Shown in pieces: positions 27,958 to 39,010 of a DNA stretch of 64,000 bases. Where the stretch lies: NCBI GenBank assembly GCA_008933995.1, contig WARS01003150.1:360246-424245 (forward strand). Reading direction: 5' to 3'. Positions within the stretch are counted from its first letter, which is position 1, and each line of letters starts with the position of its first letter. The notes beneath the pieces were generated by a model. The model was given only the letters and a program-made list of their open reading frames with translations, made no database searches and was not told where the DNA came from. The translations under genes and the position numbers were made by a program. Source of the stretch: Datnioides undecimradiatus (Eukaryota; Chordata; Actinopteri; Lobotiformes; Datnioididae).

Positions 27958-28135
27958 TTTCAAGTCTCCTGACCAATCAAAGTGCTTTACACTACATATC
28001 TGCATTATTCACACCCATTCATACACTGATGGAACAGCCATTGGGAGCAATCTGGGGTTCAGTGCCTTGCTCAAGGACACTTCAGCGTGCAGCCTGGAAG
28101 ACCAAGGGCTCAAACTGCCAATCCTCTAACAGGAG
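27958..28135 (+). repeat. Teleost interspersed repeat (AAAGTGCTTTACA type)
   Basis: Contains CAAAGTGCTTTACACTACAT, CACACCCATTCATACACTGATGG, GGGGTTCAGTGCCTTGCTCAAGGACACTTC and GCAGCCTGGAAGACC, in the order I recognise from a repeat found across teleosts. The copy is nearly complete, lacking the end that normally follows the CTGCCAATCCTCT block. Confidence 0.7.
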
Positions 28136-29043
28136 GATTTTTTATGCGTGCCAATTAAAGATATCCAGAAAAGCAGGTGGATGGAAACTCTTAGAATGAA
28201 AGTGATCATAACTCTGAACCAGGCACGAGCTGAAAGATATGCAAATCTAGTTCCAACTGACCCTCAGCTTTCCCATCATAAAGGAATAGAGGTTCCATCT
28301 CTCATTAAACATATGAGGACACAAAACACAGCAACACCTGGCTCAAACTTTTTTCACACCACTATATTCAGAAACTTAGGTGTAAGGTAGCATGAGACTC
28401 ACCTGTAGCTACCTGACACTCAGTATGTAGCCGCTGCTCACACACTCACCTATCTAAGAAATGAAGTGCAATCCAAACTTGTCTAAAATTAAAATTGTCA
28501 TGTATTTTCTTTGATATTTGTTTATATGCAGCTACATTTATATGTAGTATTTGATGCATCTGTTTACAGTTGAATGGATTGGCAAGATGATTGAACGCTT
28601 CCCTTCAGAATTATGTTTGATTAAACTAAGAGAAGTACAACAACCTGAGGTCAAACTGTGTAGAAATATAGCAGATGTGTTTTTTTGTTGTTTTTTTGTT
28701 GTTGTTGTTTTTTTACAGTACAATGAAAGTGATGAATTGAAGCCAAACACTTGACTCCTGAACACCACCCTCATACAGATCTCCAGTGTCAGTTGATACA
28801 TGACATCAAACTCTGGATAACACCACCCTCCAGTGGTGACAGAGGGGCATCTCATTAAACAAAACCACCTCAGAACAACAGTTTGTAATCCACAGACACA
28901 GGAGTTAAAAAGGAAACAGAAATGTAAGATGTAGGACGCCTTTGATCCTTCATCCTCATCTTTGCCACCGATTCCAGTCCGTCTATTTCCAGCCAGACCA
29001 CAGAGCTTCTTGTGTATGGGGTAAAGCCCCACCAAACTTGATG

Positions 29044-29485
29044 TCACAACACCAGAGCACAGCAGCAAAGTGTTACTGGCCACCTAGTTACCATACCACC
29101 CTGAGATACAGCTGGCGAGTGTGTCCTGGGACACAGGTGAGCTTCTGTAAGGTTCTGCAGGAAGCGATGGTCCTGTGTCGCCTTTTGGATCAGGCTAGAG
29201 GAGTCCAGGGACCAGGAGATTCTAACAACAATACAGTATCCCTGTCTTTCTGGGTGTTGGGGGGCCTTGTCGTTGTCTCTGGACCTCACCCCCGCAGACC
29301 TAACACTGTGGTGTCGTCTGCAGATCCGAATATGGTGTAGGAACCATATGCAGGAGTTTGGGAGAACAGAGGCTACCACCTTGTGGCACACTGGTGTTCA
29401 GGGTACAAGTGGAGGAATGATTGTCTAACTTATGTGGTTGAGGTGAGAACAACAGGATCACTGTATTATTCTTTCTGTGCTGCAT
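29044..29485 (-). mobile_element. Degenerate LINE reverse transcriptase relic (Rex/L2-like)
   Basis: Read on the minus strand, one frame gives LNTSVPQGGSLCSP, a decayed form of the LNTGAPQGCVLSP block of non-LTR reverse transcriptases. A neighbouring frame gives ADDTTVLG (29321 down to 29301), the catalytic ADD box. Further on, FLQNLTEAHLCPR resembles the ENLTW block. Frameshifts between the blocks show it is dead. Confidence 0.7.
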
Positions 29486-30297
29486 TTCAGGTGGTGTGCT
29501 GGTTCTTTAGTTGTTGTGACCAATGTTGTTATTGGTCCCATTTGTCCTCTTTTAGTTCCTTTTTAAAGACCTTTGGGAAGTAATCAAGTTCCTGCAAATG
29601 GTCCAATAGTTCCTACAGCGCTCTGGTTCCATCTCTTGTTTACTACTGCCAGATTTTTGTATATCAGCTGCTCCTCTCATCTTCTTCTCCTAATCTGATG
29701 TTTTTGGACAAGTGACTAGAGCTCATAGTGTGAATATGTGTCATGTCCTGCATCACAGGAAGTACATCTTTTGAGTGTACAAAACAAACTCTGCCCGTCC
29801 TGTTATATCTGTCAGTTATCAGCCTGGGGCTGGATCACCTGAAGCTTCTTCTTTCACACAGACAACTGGAGGTGGCTTTCATACGGCCCCAGGGAGAGAG
29901 AGATTGGTTCCTCTGCACTCACAGAGCTTTTTTCCTCAGTCCAGCTCTGTAATAACCTCTCAGAGTCTGTAATTTTCAGGAGTGAAGTCACGTTCTGCAG
30001 CTTTCTGCTCTCAGACCAAACAATTTCTCTACATCTTAGTGTCTCGCCCAGTTTCTCAATCTCACTCTTTGTATTCCAGCTCATTCCTTAATTTATCTCA
30101 GTTCTCACAAATGTGCTCAGCTGCCTCCTCAGAGGTACACCTGCTTCTTCTATTTACACCTGTGTCTTCCTAGTCTTGGCATATGGTGACCTTTGCTCAT
30201 GTGAGGCATCAACAGTTTCAACCTTCAGAAATGAATAACCCAATCAGAAATGTTATGTTACAACTGGAAGAGCAGAGCAGAGCAGAACTGAACATTA

Positions 30298-30678
30298 ATA
30301 GGTGGGCAGATCGATCCAAATATCGATAATATCGATACCCACGCTGGCATGACTGATATTGATCGATACCAGTGTAATTAAATCGATACTTTAGTGCCAC
30401 TCCTGTCACAGCACGGAGCAGGCACACTTTGCTCCTCCTCCCCATGTTGCTTTCATGTTGTACCGAGAAATTTGATTTAATCTTTGTATTGTTGTTTCTT
30501 ATCACTCTACCTCCAGTGATAATTTTGTGCACTTTGTTTATTTAAGAAAAAAATCTAGACATGACAATAGATGGTGGAAAATTGTTTTGTAATGTTCTAT
30601 TGTTTCTGAAAAAAATTATTACGATAATGATAATTATGATTGATAGTAAATCTTGCAGTATCGCACACCACTACTGAA
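30298..30678. mobile_element. Possible non-autonomous DNA transposon with ATCGAT-rich ends
   Basis: The left part has dense ATCGAT/ATCGATA motifs (CAGATCGATCC, ATATCGATAATATCGATACC). The right part ends GTATCGCACACCACTACT, which reads in reverse as a related AGTAGTGGTGTGCGATAC. Similar wording occurs in teleost repeats. No clear target duplication was found, so the boundaries and class are uncertain. Confidence 0.35.
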
Positions 30679-32576
30679 TGTACAAAACAGGTCAAATATA
30701 TCATTCACGTTCCTCTTTGGAATTTCTCTATGCAACATCAGTGAAGACAGTCAGACAAATAGAACAAATCAAATCCTGTTATTTGCCAAAAGGCCCTTTT
30801 CATGACCTTATTGTATTACCACAGCATATGAATGGTGAACTAGCATATAACATAATTACGTTACAGGTTCAGCACAACATCAGCAGTGCTAACCTCAAGT
30901 CTCATTTGTTTCCCAGCCCTGTGTCTCGTTGGTACCTCTTTTCTCTAAAACGCCAGAAACTGAAACTTGTTTTCTTTTACTCACATTTAAGTAGGAACCA
31001 CTAAGTATTTCAGTGGTGTCTGAGTCACACATCTGTATTATGCTGCTGTGTCCTTAAGAAGAACAGAATGGATAACAAGGTTGGATGACATCATTTCCAA
31101 AATGACTGCCCCTGGTCAATGTGTGCCTGTTTTTGCCACAGACAGGCTCAGGGTGGTAATGTTAAAACTGTCCAGTAACATTGGGAAATGTGATATGGAC
31201 CTTTTAGAGGCTTGGCAAGTTCTATTGTTTTGGACTGGAAGCAAAGCAAATATCAGATGGCGTCTGCTGTTCCTGAATGCGGAACACTATGAGCACACAG
31301 TATGAGCATGCAGCAGCCATCAGCAATGACTTGTCATGAGTATCCACACCCATAAATGTTGAGTGATCACCAGCTGGGCCAGAGTTTCTTTCATGTGACC
31401 AATGGCAGCGAAACATGGACCACAGAACATCAAATTGTGTCGAATGCAGGAAAATAGCAAGGGAGTCTTTGTAAATGTTCCAGACAGCCAATGTCAACAT
31501 CTGGGTGTCAGTTCATGAACACGAAAACGTCCAGGAAATTGAACAAATCATGCATCAGAATAGCTAGCTCATGATCCATGAAAATGCTAACATCATCAGC
31601 ATGTTATTTGAGACAGTTAAGGTAATCCCCATGTCAAAATTCAAAATACGTTGCATCACTTCCACGCAGAAGCAAAGCCACTTTAAGGTCTGCCAGGATC
31701 TCCGTCAACAAGCCCATGAGGATCAAGGTTCATCACTGGGCTCCATCATGACACAGTGCTAGCTCACAATGGACTGAAAACACGCATGTTTTGTGCCCAC
31801 ACTTGTACAATCACCGCTACCCACCCACCTTGCTTGTTGTGACTTGTCCAAAGGGAAATCAAGCTCGGGGATTTTGCTGTCTTATCGCAGTTGAAGACGT
31901 CCGGCGTGCTTTGGTCTTTGACACACTTACAGAAATGGACTGTCAGGGTGCCGTGAACGGTGTATCAGTGCATAACATGACTAGTTCTAAGGTGATGACA
32001 GCCAGCATAAATTAGATTTTTGTTTTTCATTCTGTTTAATTGAAAGAGTAAATTCAAAACTCATTTCAAATTCAAAACTTTTATTCCACTGTGTTGGGGT
32101 TTTTTTCTCCTATAACTGGAGTTAATACAGTCAGGACCTAAAACTTCACGATCAAAGACACATTCACATCCTCTGTTACGAACTTTGCTAAGGTCATGAC
32201 CAAACCACAAAGCTCCAGTTATTAGTCACCGAGGTTAAACGGCTGTGGGCTGCTGTTCCTTCAGCAAAGCAATTGGTTCAGAGCTGATAGCGCCACATGA
32301 GTTAAACATCATTGGGCAGAAGAACGTCCACTGAGTGCAGGCAATCTATGAGGGATGTATGAGGGGTGATTGATGCCAAAGTAAATAAGCAGTATGATAC
32401 AGACAAAAGTAGGAGTCAGCACACTGTATGTTGTTAACAATATCACTTCTCCTTTAAATGAGTGTAAAGCAGAATAAAGACTTTTGGAGGAAATAGAAGC
32501 ATTCCTGCAACATAAATGTCTCTTATCTGGTTTAATACCTGGTTATTATCTGAAAAAATATGGATGGACAACACAG

Positions 32577-32960
32577 GGGTGGATTAAATGATTTAGGCCC
32601 CGCAGGTAAGCTGAAGCATAGGGCCTTCCTTGCACATTATTTTTAGCTTTTGTCTGATTGCAAATATTAATATTAACAATTTTAGAACAAATAATGCAAT
32701 CTTTGACCTTAATGAAACTGTTCATGCCGTGATGTGACTTAAGTGCCCAGTGTTATTAAAATTGCCATAGATTTGCCCACAATGGAGCTGATTTTAAGAT
32801 TTCATATGCTGTTGGATATTTTAATCTCTACATGGCATTTGTTGATTTTGTGTGGATAGCTCTAATCTGGTACACAGTGGCGTGCAGGCCATTGCGAGAA
32901 ATCTGACAGGCAGCGCAACAAATGCAACAAATTTCGTCAAACTTTCACGGTTGTGCTTGC
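32577..32960. mobile_element. Possible hAT-type transposon fragments
   Basis: CAGGGGTGGATTAAATGA at about 32576 and CAGTGGCGTGCAGGCCA at about 32875 both look like hAT-type terminal sequences, but no matching opposite ends were found. Treat as weak candidates. Confidence 0.2.
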
Positions 32961-33069
32961 CTTACCTACTTTTGAATTGACTCAAAATGAATTCTTTTCC
33001 TCGTGATGTACAGTACATATCAGTAGACAAGAGGCTGAGCATTGCTGTTTATGAGTTCCCTGAAATATA

Positions 33070-33283
33070 CACTGTTGCCCATAAAGTTGGAATAATTTTG
33101 TTTTCAGACACATTCCTCTTTTTATTCTTATTTATACACATCAGTCATCACTTTTGACCAGGTGCAATGATGAGTTTTGAGAAGATATACACTTTATCTA
33201 TTAAGAATAAATCACATTGTCACAATCATTTTGTGAGAAGAGTAAAAAAAAAATATTTTATTCCAACTTTATGGGCAACAGTA
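33070..33283. mobile_element. Mariner/Tc1-like MITE with intact inverted ends and TA duplication
   Basis: A 214-base element. The left end CACTGTTGCCCATAAAGTTG continues to GGAATAA, and the right end, reversed, is the same for 25 consecutive bases, differing only at the outermost base. TA dinucleotides flank both sides (33068-33069 and 33284-33285), as expected for mariner/Tc1-type insertion. The 160-base interior has no coding capacity, so it is non-autonomous. The high end identity suggests a fairly recent copy. Confidence 0.85.
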
Positions 33284-33598
33284 TAGAATTAAACAAACAA
33301 TTCTTGGGACATGCGGATGTAGAGGAGTAAAGGAGTTCTAATGAAGTCAGACTGAGACATTCACTGCCACATGATACTGTAACATGACTTTACAGGGGGA
33401 AGAGAAGATATTTAAAGCTACTTTTACTTTTAATTTTTATAAATAATAATAATATTATGTTTATTGTTGTTGTTGTTTCTGTTATGAATGCCATTCTTTC
33501 TCGTTCATTATTTCATTCTTATATTTTTTCTGTTCCGCAAACTAGTGCCAACCCCTTCGTGGCACCAATCACCCTCCATACAGTCGAGCTCACTCCCG

Positions 33599-33734
33599 TT
33601 ATTATAACCCGCTCCCTCTGACGGGCAGCAGCGCTGCAGTAACTGATAACACGTCTGCAGCCTTTCCCCCGTGAGATGAGACACGAAGTACACGAGGTTA
33701 TGTGAGAAGAGCCGGACTGATGGCCGCGTGTAAG
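33599..33734 (+). promoter_or_regulatory. Candidate promoter and untranslated first exon, possibly of slco4a1
   Basis: A TATTATAA motif at about 33600-33607 is followed, after a GC-rich stretch, by GTGTAAG and a near-perfect donor GTAAGC at 33735. The surroundings to about 34.1 kb are rich in CpG. Splicing this donor to the acceptor at 45873 would give an untranslated first exon and a 12.1-kb intron, a layout like human SLCO4A1. An ATG at 33720 would then open a small uORF running into exon 2 and stopping at 45951-45953. All of this is inferred from motifs. Confidence 0.3.
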
Positions 33735-34750
33735 GTAAGCCTGTTTATTCCGTGCGTGTCCGCGGTGTTGGCTTGGTGCGGCTGCTCAGCATCAGCAGCG
33801 TGGACGTCTGTGCATCCACATGTGAGGGGCCGAAATGGTTGCCGAGAATACATCCGCTGTGTACCATCTTTAGAGATCAGTGGGGAATATTTGGTCACAG
33901 AGACACCGCTTCTCTCCGTCGCTCCCAGGGGTCTCAACAACGCCAAGATAAATGAACAAAAGGGGTTTGTTCATCCACAGCATCGCATTAATCCCTCTGC
34001 ACGCAGAGCTGTCTCTAATCCATGGGCATGTTCTGCCATTCAGCGCTGCGATGGAGCGGATGCTGCAATTTATGGAGAAATCTCCAAAATCAGAATGATT
34101 CAATAATAAAGCTGCAGCGCGTCACGGTTATTGGAAGGTTTAGGCTCATCCGCCCAATGCAGTTAGTGAAATTCACTGGCAAATTGAAAATAGGCCTTAA
34201 CCCATAACCTAATAACAAAAATCATGGGTAATACTGCGAATCATACAGCGTCCTTTCAGCGTGCCTTTGCTTTGTTCTGAAGCCGACTTTCCGATTTCTT
34301 GCAGCTACCTGTAGGCCACAACATGTCAGACCAGGGTTCCCACACAGGGAGGGTCCCCGAAGAACCACTGCAGGGTCCCCATGGGGAGGGGGGGTGGGGG
34401 GTGCCCTACATTCTGGGGACAGTCCTTAGTTGTGTGCATTATGTTCTGGTTTTATTATCAGTGTCCGCTTCAACTCAGCTCCAAACGCTGATGCTCGAGG
34501 AAACAATGGGCGATGCCGCGCTAGTCTGTCCCGTCTTGCATCAGCTTTCCGAGAACATGTGTAAACCATTGCGAAACGCGAAGGACCGCAAGGCGACGCC
34601 GACGGAGGCGACAGACGACGCGGCTGCCGCGTTATTTCCGTCCAAACGCAGAGCGTACAATGACGCTGTGCGCTTGCTGTGAGCAGACACCCACACCTGC
34701 GCCGCGGCGACACTGAGCGTGCTTTACGTGGCCCCGTGGAACCTCGGAGT
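33700..34750. promoter_or_regulatory. CpG-rich patch (candidate CpG island)
   Basis: CpG dinucleotides are clearly denser here than in the AT-rich flanks, in two clusters: about 33690-34080 and 34480-34750. This is the only such patch of this size upstream of slco4a1 in the window. CpG-dense, unmethylated patches usually mark vertebrate promoters or developmental enhancers. Methylation cannot be read from sequence. Confidence 0.4.
34506..34682 (+). CDS. Unrecognised 58-codon small ORF in the CpG-rich patch
   Basis: ATG in a strong context (ACA before, G after) opens 58 codons ending TGA. The product is Lys/Arg- and Ala-rich, with no membrane segment and no motif I recognise. The frame is open upstream to 34299, but that part is low-complexity. 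CpG-rich DNA often lacks stops by chance, so this may not be a gene. It could instead be an upstream ORF of a transcript starting nearby. Confidence 0.12.
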   Translation: MGDAALVCPVLHQLSENMCKPLRNAKDRKATPTEATDDAAAALFPSKRRAYNDAVRLL

Positions 34751-37700
34751 GTTCAACAGGGGATTCCCCAACTGCGAACCTCCAGCCTTTATGTGCTTCA
34801 AAGCGTTTTGAACATTAGATTATCAGTCATAGTCATCCATAGTATATGTGTACCTAGCTGAGGGCCTGAAGTCATTATTATTATTATTGTTGTTGTTGTT
34901 GTTGTTAACTTTAGGAAGGCAGGAGTGCATCAGCTGGATTTCCTGAGGTACCACATGTTTAATCTCAGCCTTCCTGTTCAAGATTTCCTTTAGATGTGTC
35001 TGATGAAATAAGAATAGTCCGTTTCAAATAATAATTCAAACTTGCGATGTCATCATAAAATCCTGCCGGGGCTTTGACGTTTTAAAGTGAGACAAAAGAA
35101 ACTTTCCTTCTTCAGCAAATGAGTGTGTTGCTTGGTTGTAAATTCTCCTATTATTCTGGGCTAATACACAGAAAAGAATTAATATTTTCATAAATCTGAG
35201 CTAATTGTATTACTCTGGCTATGGTCACACTCTTTCAGCAGTGGCCATTTGATCTATCAGTTCTACTTCCCTGTACAGTAGTAGTCAATGTCAGTGGCAG
35301 AGTAATCTAATCTAACTTTACTGTTTGTTCCGTCACCTCATTGCTATCAGCCTCACTGTTTAGGTTCCCGCCGATAAAATGGAACATTCCCTATGGCCTC
35401 AGCATGCGTGTTCCTGCTGCGTCCCATACTAACATGACAGTATGTGCATGCACCCAGTCTGTCTCCTCACTCTGAATCGTACCGTGAGTGCTGCGTCTTT
35501 GTCCTCTACACCTTGTTCGCGTCCCAGTCATTGAATCCATTGTGCACGCATTTTCACACACACGCGCGCGTACATGACAACAACACCAACAAATTGTTAA
35601 CCACGGCGACCCGCTAATGGTTACTGAGAGCCGTCACAGTAGTCTGCGTGCAGCGGTGTGCGTTGCTCACTGTGTGAGTTCATTTAGTGGGTTGACTGGT
35701 GTTTTAGAGTGAATCATGTGTGAGCTGGCTTTATTACACTATTAACTGACGTGGGCACAGTCTGAAAGGCTTCGTAGTCGCAGTTAGACAGAAGTTTGAA
35801 ACAGTGATTATTGTTACCACTCATGTTCTGCCTGACACTCTGCTGCATGTGCTGAAGCCACGCTAACCGAAACTGATCCAGGAGCTCAAACAGCTCTGAG
35901 CTGCTATCTTGATCATCAGGTGAAGGAATTCTATTGCTTTGCACGACAGTCACCTGGAGTCATGCAAGAAGGCAGTTACTGGCATGTAGACGTGTTGGGA
36001 GTTAGGCTACACATGAAACTGTCTGTAATTTGTGCACGATTATTAACGGTTTATTATTAAGAAAAAAAATAGGGCATAGAAAGCGAATAAGACCATAACC
36101 TAAAATATCCAGCTATTCCTTTAAGGGGAATGAGGATATTCTCTAAACTGATCTCAGATGTGTCACACGCAAGCAGCACGCTTCTGTTTAGGAAACAAAG
36201 TCACTGTCCCTCACCGGATATTACCCCGGTGAGATCCAGCCGCCTGACAGGAGTGGGTACAAAGGCAGCAATAAGCACTGTCACTGGCGCTTATCACCTG
36301 TGTGTAGGTGTGAGTGCGTATGGAAGCCTGCATGTGAGTCCGTTGGAGCGACTGTGCAGACTGTGCAGCCACTGTCACGTCTTTGTGTTAACATGCGGCC
36401 CGTCTCACAAAAGGCCTTGTATTTGTCTGCACTGTGGAATTTCACCAAAGTCAGCGTGTGTCTGTGTGGGCTCTCCGTGCAACAACTCGAACCATGAGAG
36501 ACCTATCAGTCATCTCATCACAGGTTGAACCCTGTTTCAACTCTGCTGTTTCTTTCATCTCACCATGGCCGCAGCAAGCCGCTCGCTCACGCCCCCGTCT
36601 GTGATTTGACGCGTGGACAAAGCCGCGTCCTTTCGGCGATTTCAGTCCGACTCCTGTGTGCGGCGTAAGAATCACAGCGTCTAATGTGGAACATCAGATT
36701 TATTTATCTTTTTTTTTTTAATGACAGCACAGTTCTGTTGCCGTGGTGATGAGCGTAGCGCACAACTAATGCAATCTAATTTGAAGAGATTGTCTGACCC
36801 AGTTCACAGAAACAGATGGGGCCAGAGGAGGATAAAGGACTCGCTGATGCTCCGTGCGCAGTGTTGGTGCACCAAAGTGGAAATCGAGTTATGCAATTTT
36901 TAAGCCCTTGAAATCTCAGTGGCACCGATTTGTGAAAACACTCCTGTATCTGCCAAGTCAGCTAAGCGTGCACATCGAGGTGCCACTTGAAAACTGTTCC
37001 ATCAGCCTCGTTCAGCGTGGCTGAAATGATTCAACAAACTCATTAGGGGCTGTATGTAAATGAGGGGGTGGGGCGTTGTTTCTTTGGGCTCTCCTCTTCA
37101 CTTAGAGAAAAGCAACACGTCTCCCCTTATACCTCAGAACAATGCAACAAACAGACACTTTCTAATTTAGGAAAGAGCTGCTGAATAAACATTACTGCAG
37201 CAGCTGAATCGGTGATGGGAGCAGCGCACGCAGAAACTCAGTTACAGCTGATGGACTTGCGCAACTATGAGATGTGGGTAACACTGCGTTCATTCTCAGA
37301 GAGAACGTGACTTCCTGGAAAGTGTGTTATTTAGAGACTCCCCCACATCCTCCCTTCAAAGCCTACAGATCCTGATGCACCAGGTACCCTTGAGACCAGG
37401 GCCTGTCCTCTGTCTTCATGGTTTCATCGAGCATTCTTAGTGTTTTTCCACACTAGAAATATTCTTATAGTAATTTTCCTCCATCATTCCTTGAAAGGCA
37501 GATGTGCTGCTGAGGCTAAGTGCAGCTTCTGGTGGTGCAGACAGCCAGAGAGCACCCAGCTTCTAGGTCTTATCTCACGTGCACATGGATGTCTCCTCTC
37601 CTCTTGCTAACATGCCCCCCCCCCCCAGGACCATGCCAGCAAGGTCACACATGCTGACATGCTGTGAGATGTAGGGCAGGAGGTTGATGTGCATCTGACT

Positions 37701-38019
37701 AAACTGTATTTAGCCATTATTGAAAAAACGTCAATCATTCCTATTACACTACACGCACATGCCAAGTTCAGCTAAGCTGCACAGCTGTTACGATGGGTTG
37801 AATGAATCAAGCACCAGTGCAACCACTTAGTCAAATGTGCAGTTTCTACAATATACCAAGTAATGTCCAGGAATTACGTGTGGAAAAATGTTCCGACAAC
37901 AAAATGCAAAATAGTTTGAGGCATGGCTGAAACTTAGGTAAAACTGCATAAACTGCAATTTATAAATACATTTATTTATACATTTATTTTTGTTAGAAAC
38001 ATTTCTCTGGCCTAATCAC

Positions 38020-38071
38020 ACTGATGACTGACCGACTTTGGCCTGCAGGCCGCAGTTTGGGCAGCCCTGGC
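38020..38071 (-). mobile_element. hAT-type transposon terminus
   Basis: Read on the minus strand, the sequence begins CAGGGCTGCCCAAACTGCGG then CCTGCAGGCC, the style of hAT (Charlie-like) transposon ends. The opposite end was not found, so only a terminal fragment can be claimed. Confidence 0.4.
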
Positions 38072-38109
38072 TTAGGCGAACGTGAGGCTATACAGCAGTT
38101 CTTTGAGTT

Positions 38110-38260
38110 AAGTGCTAGCGTTAGCATGCTAATGTTCTCAAAATCACATCGCTAACATGTGTTCAGCAGGCACAAAGTGCATCATGCTCCCTGTAATCGT
38201 TTAGCCTGCTGGCATGCTAACATTACCAGATTAAACACACCAAGTGCCAAACAAAGAACA
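38110..38260 (+). repeat. Fragment of the teleost GCTAGC/TAGCATGCTAA repeat
   Basis: AGTGCTAGCGTTAGCATGCTAATG, CAGGCACAAAGTGCATCATG and CTGGCATGCTAACATTACCA match a repeat common in teleosts (TTAGCATGCTAACATTTGCT type). A shorter relative lies at about 59690-59740 in the slco4a1 3' region. Confidence 0.45.
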
Positions 38261-38929
38261 GGAGTTGTTGGGCAAGCGTGCGCTCCTGTCCCCCTCTGTT
38301 CCCGTCTGGACTCTCATTTTGTTTCGTGGAATGATAAAAGACGACGCAGACAATAGAGATGCTTCATTGCCGTAGAGGTGAGGGGTAAATGAGCAGCGAT
38401 GTCTGTTGCCTGTGGGGCTAGTTGCTGTTTGCTCTCTAAGCTGCAGCCAAGCAGAAGACCATTATTGGGTCAGTGCCTACTTTGTCCCATCCCATTAATT
38501 CCCCACAGTGACGGTGGGGGCCCCGCAGGGTTAGATTACTCTGCCTACTCTAAGATGGATGAGTACTGTACTGGGGGAACTGGAGCTGGGTAGAACAACA
38601 GACAGGGACTCACCTGGGTGCTGGCATTATTCTCATGTGTTGCACTAGTTCCCACGTGTGCATCAGTGTACTGAAGAGCCTTGAGGGCATCGCAGCGAGC
38701 AAAATGACAGATTGTTCAATGTCATTATCAACCTTTCAGTTAGCACACGATGCAGCAGGAGGCAGAATTGGCAAAGAACCAGCGTATTCTGCTGCGCCAT
38801 AGCACCGATTCCAGAAAACCTCATCTGACTGTTTTCAGGCTTTGGAAAGCTAAAATATCCTGTTTGTAAGATGCACAGGCTTCTTTTTGTCAGCAGAACT
38901 GCACCAGCTGAAGCTTTCTTACTATCCAC

Positions 38930-39010
38930 AGTTTGGTCTAGACTTGCTGTACGTGTTAAGTTCCCTGAGTCTGTTTTGATTTTGCGCTATACAAATAAAA
39001 CTGAACTGCA
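38930..39010 (+). repeat. LINE/SINE 3' tail fragment
   Basis: GGTCTAGACTTGCTGTACGT, then TTTTGCGCTATACAAATAAA and ACTGAACTG, closely follows the 3' end shared by several teleost LINEs and their SINEs (GGCGCTATATAAATAAAATTGAATTG type). Confidence 0.55.

Noticed and set aside
28538-29083. 181-codon minus-strand frame
   Set aside because: Low-complexity Lys/Thr/Gln run from a T/G-rich tract, no domain; likely chance, partly next to a LINE relic.
33702-34106. 134-codon frame in the CpG-rich patch
   Set aside because: It reads through the strong donor at 33735 and has no motif; CpG-rich DNA is stop-poor by composition.
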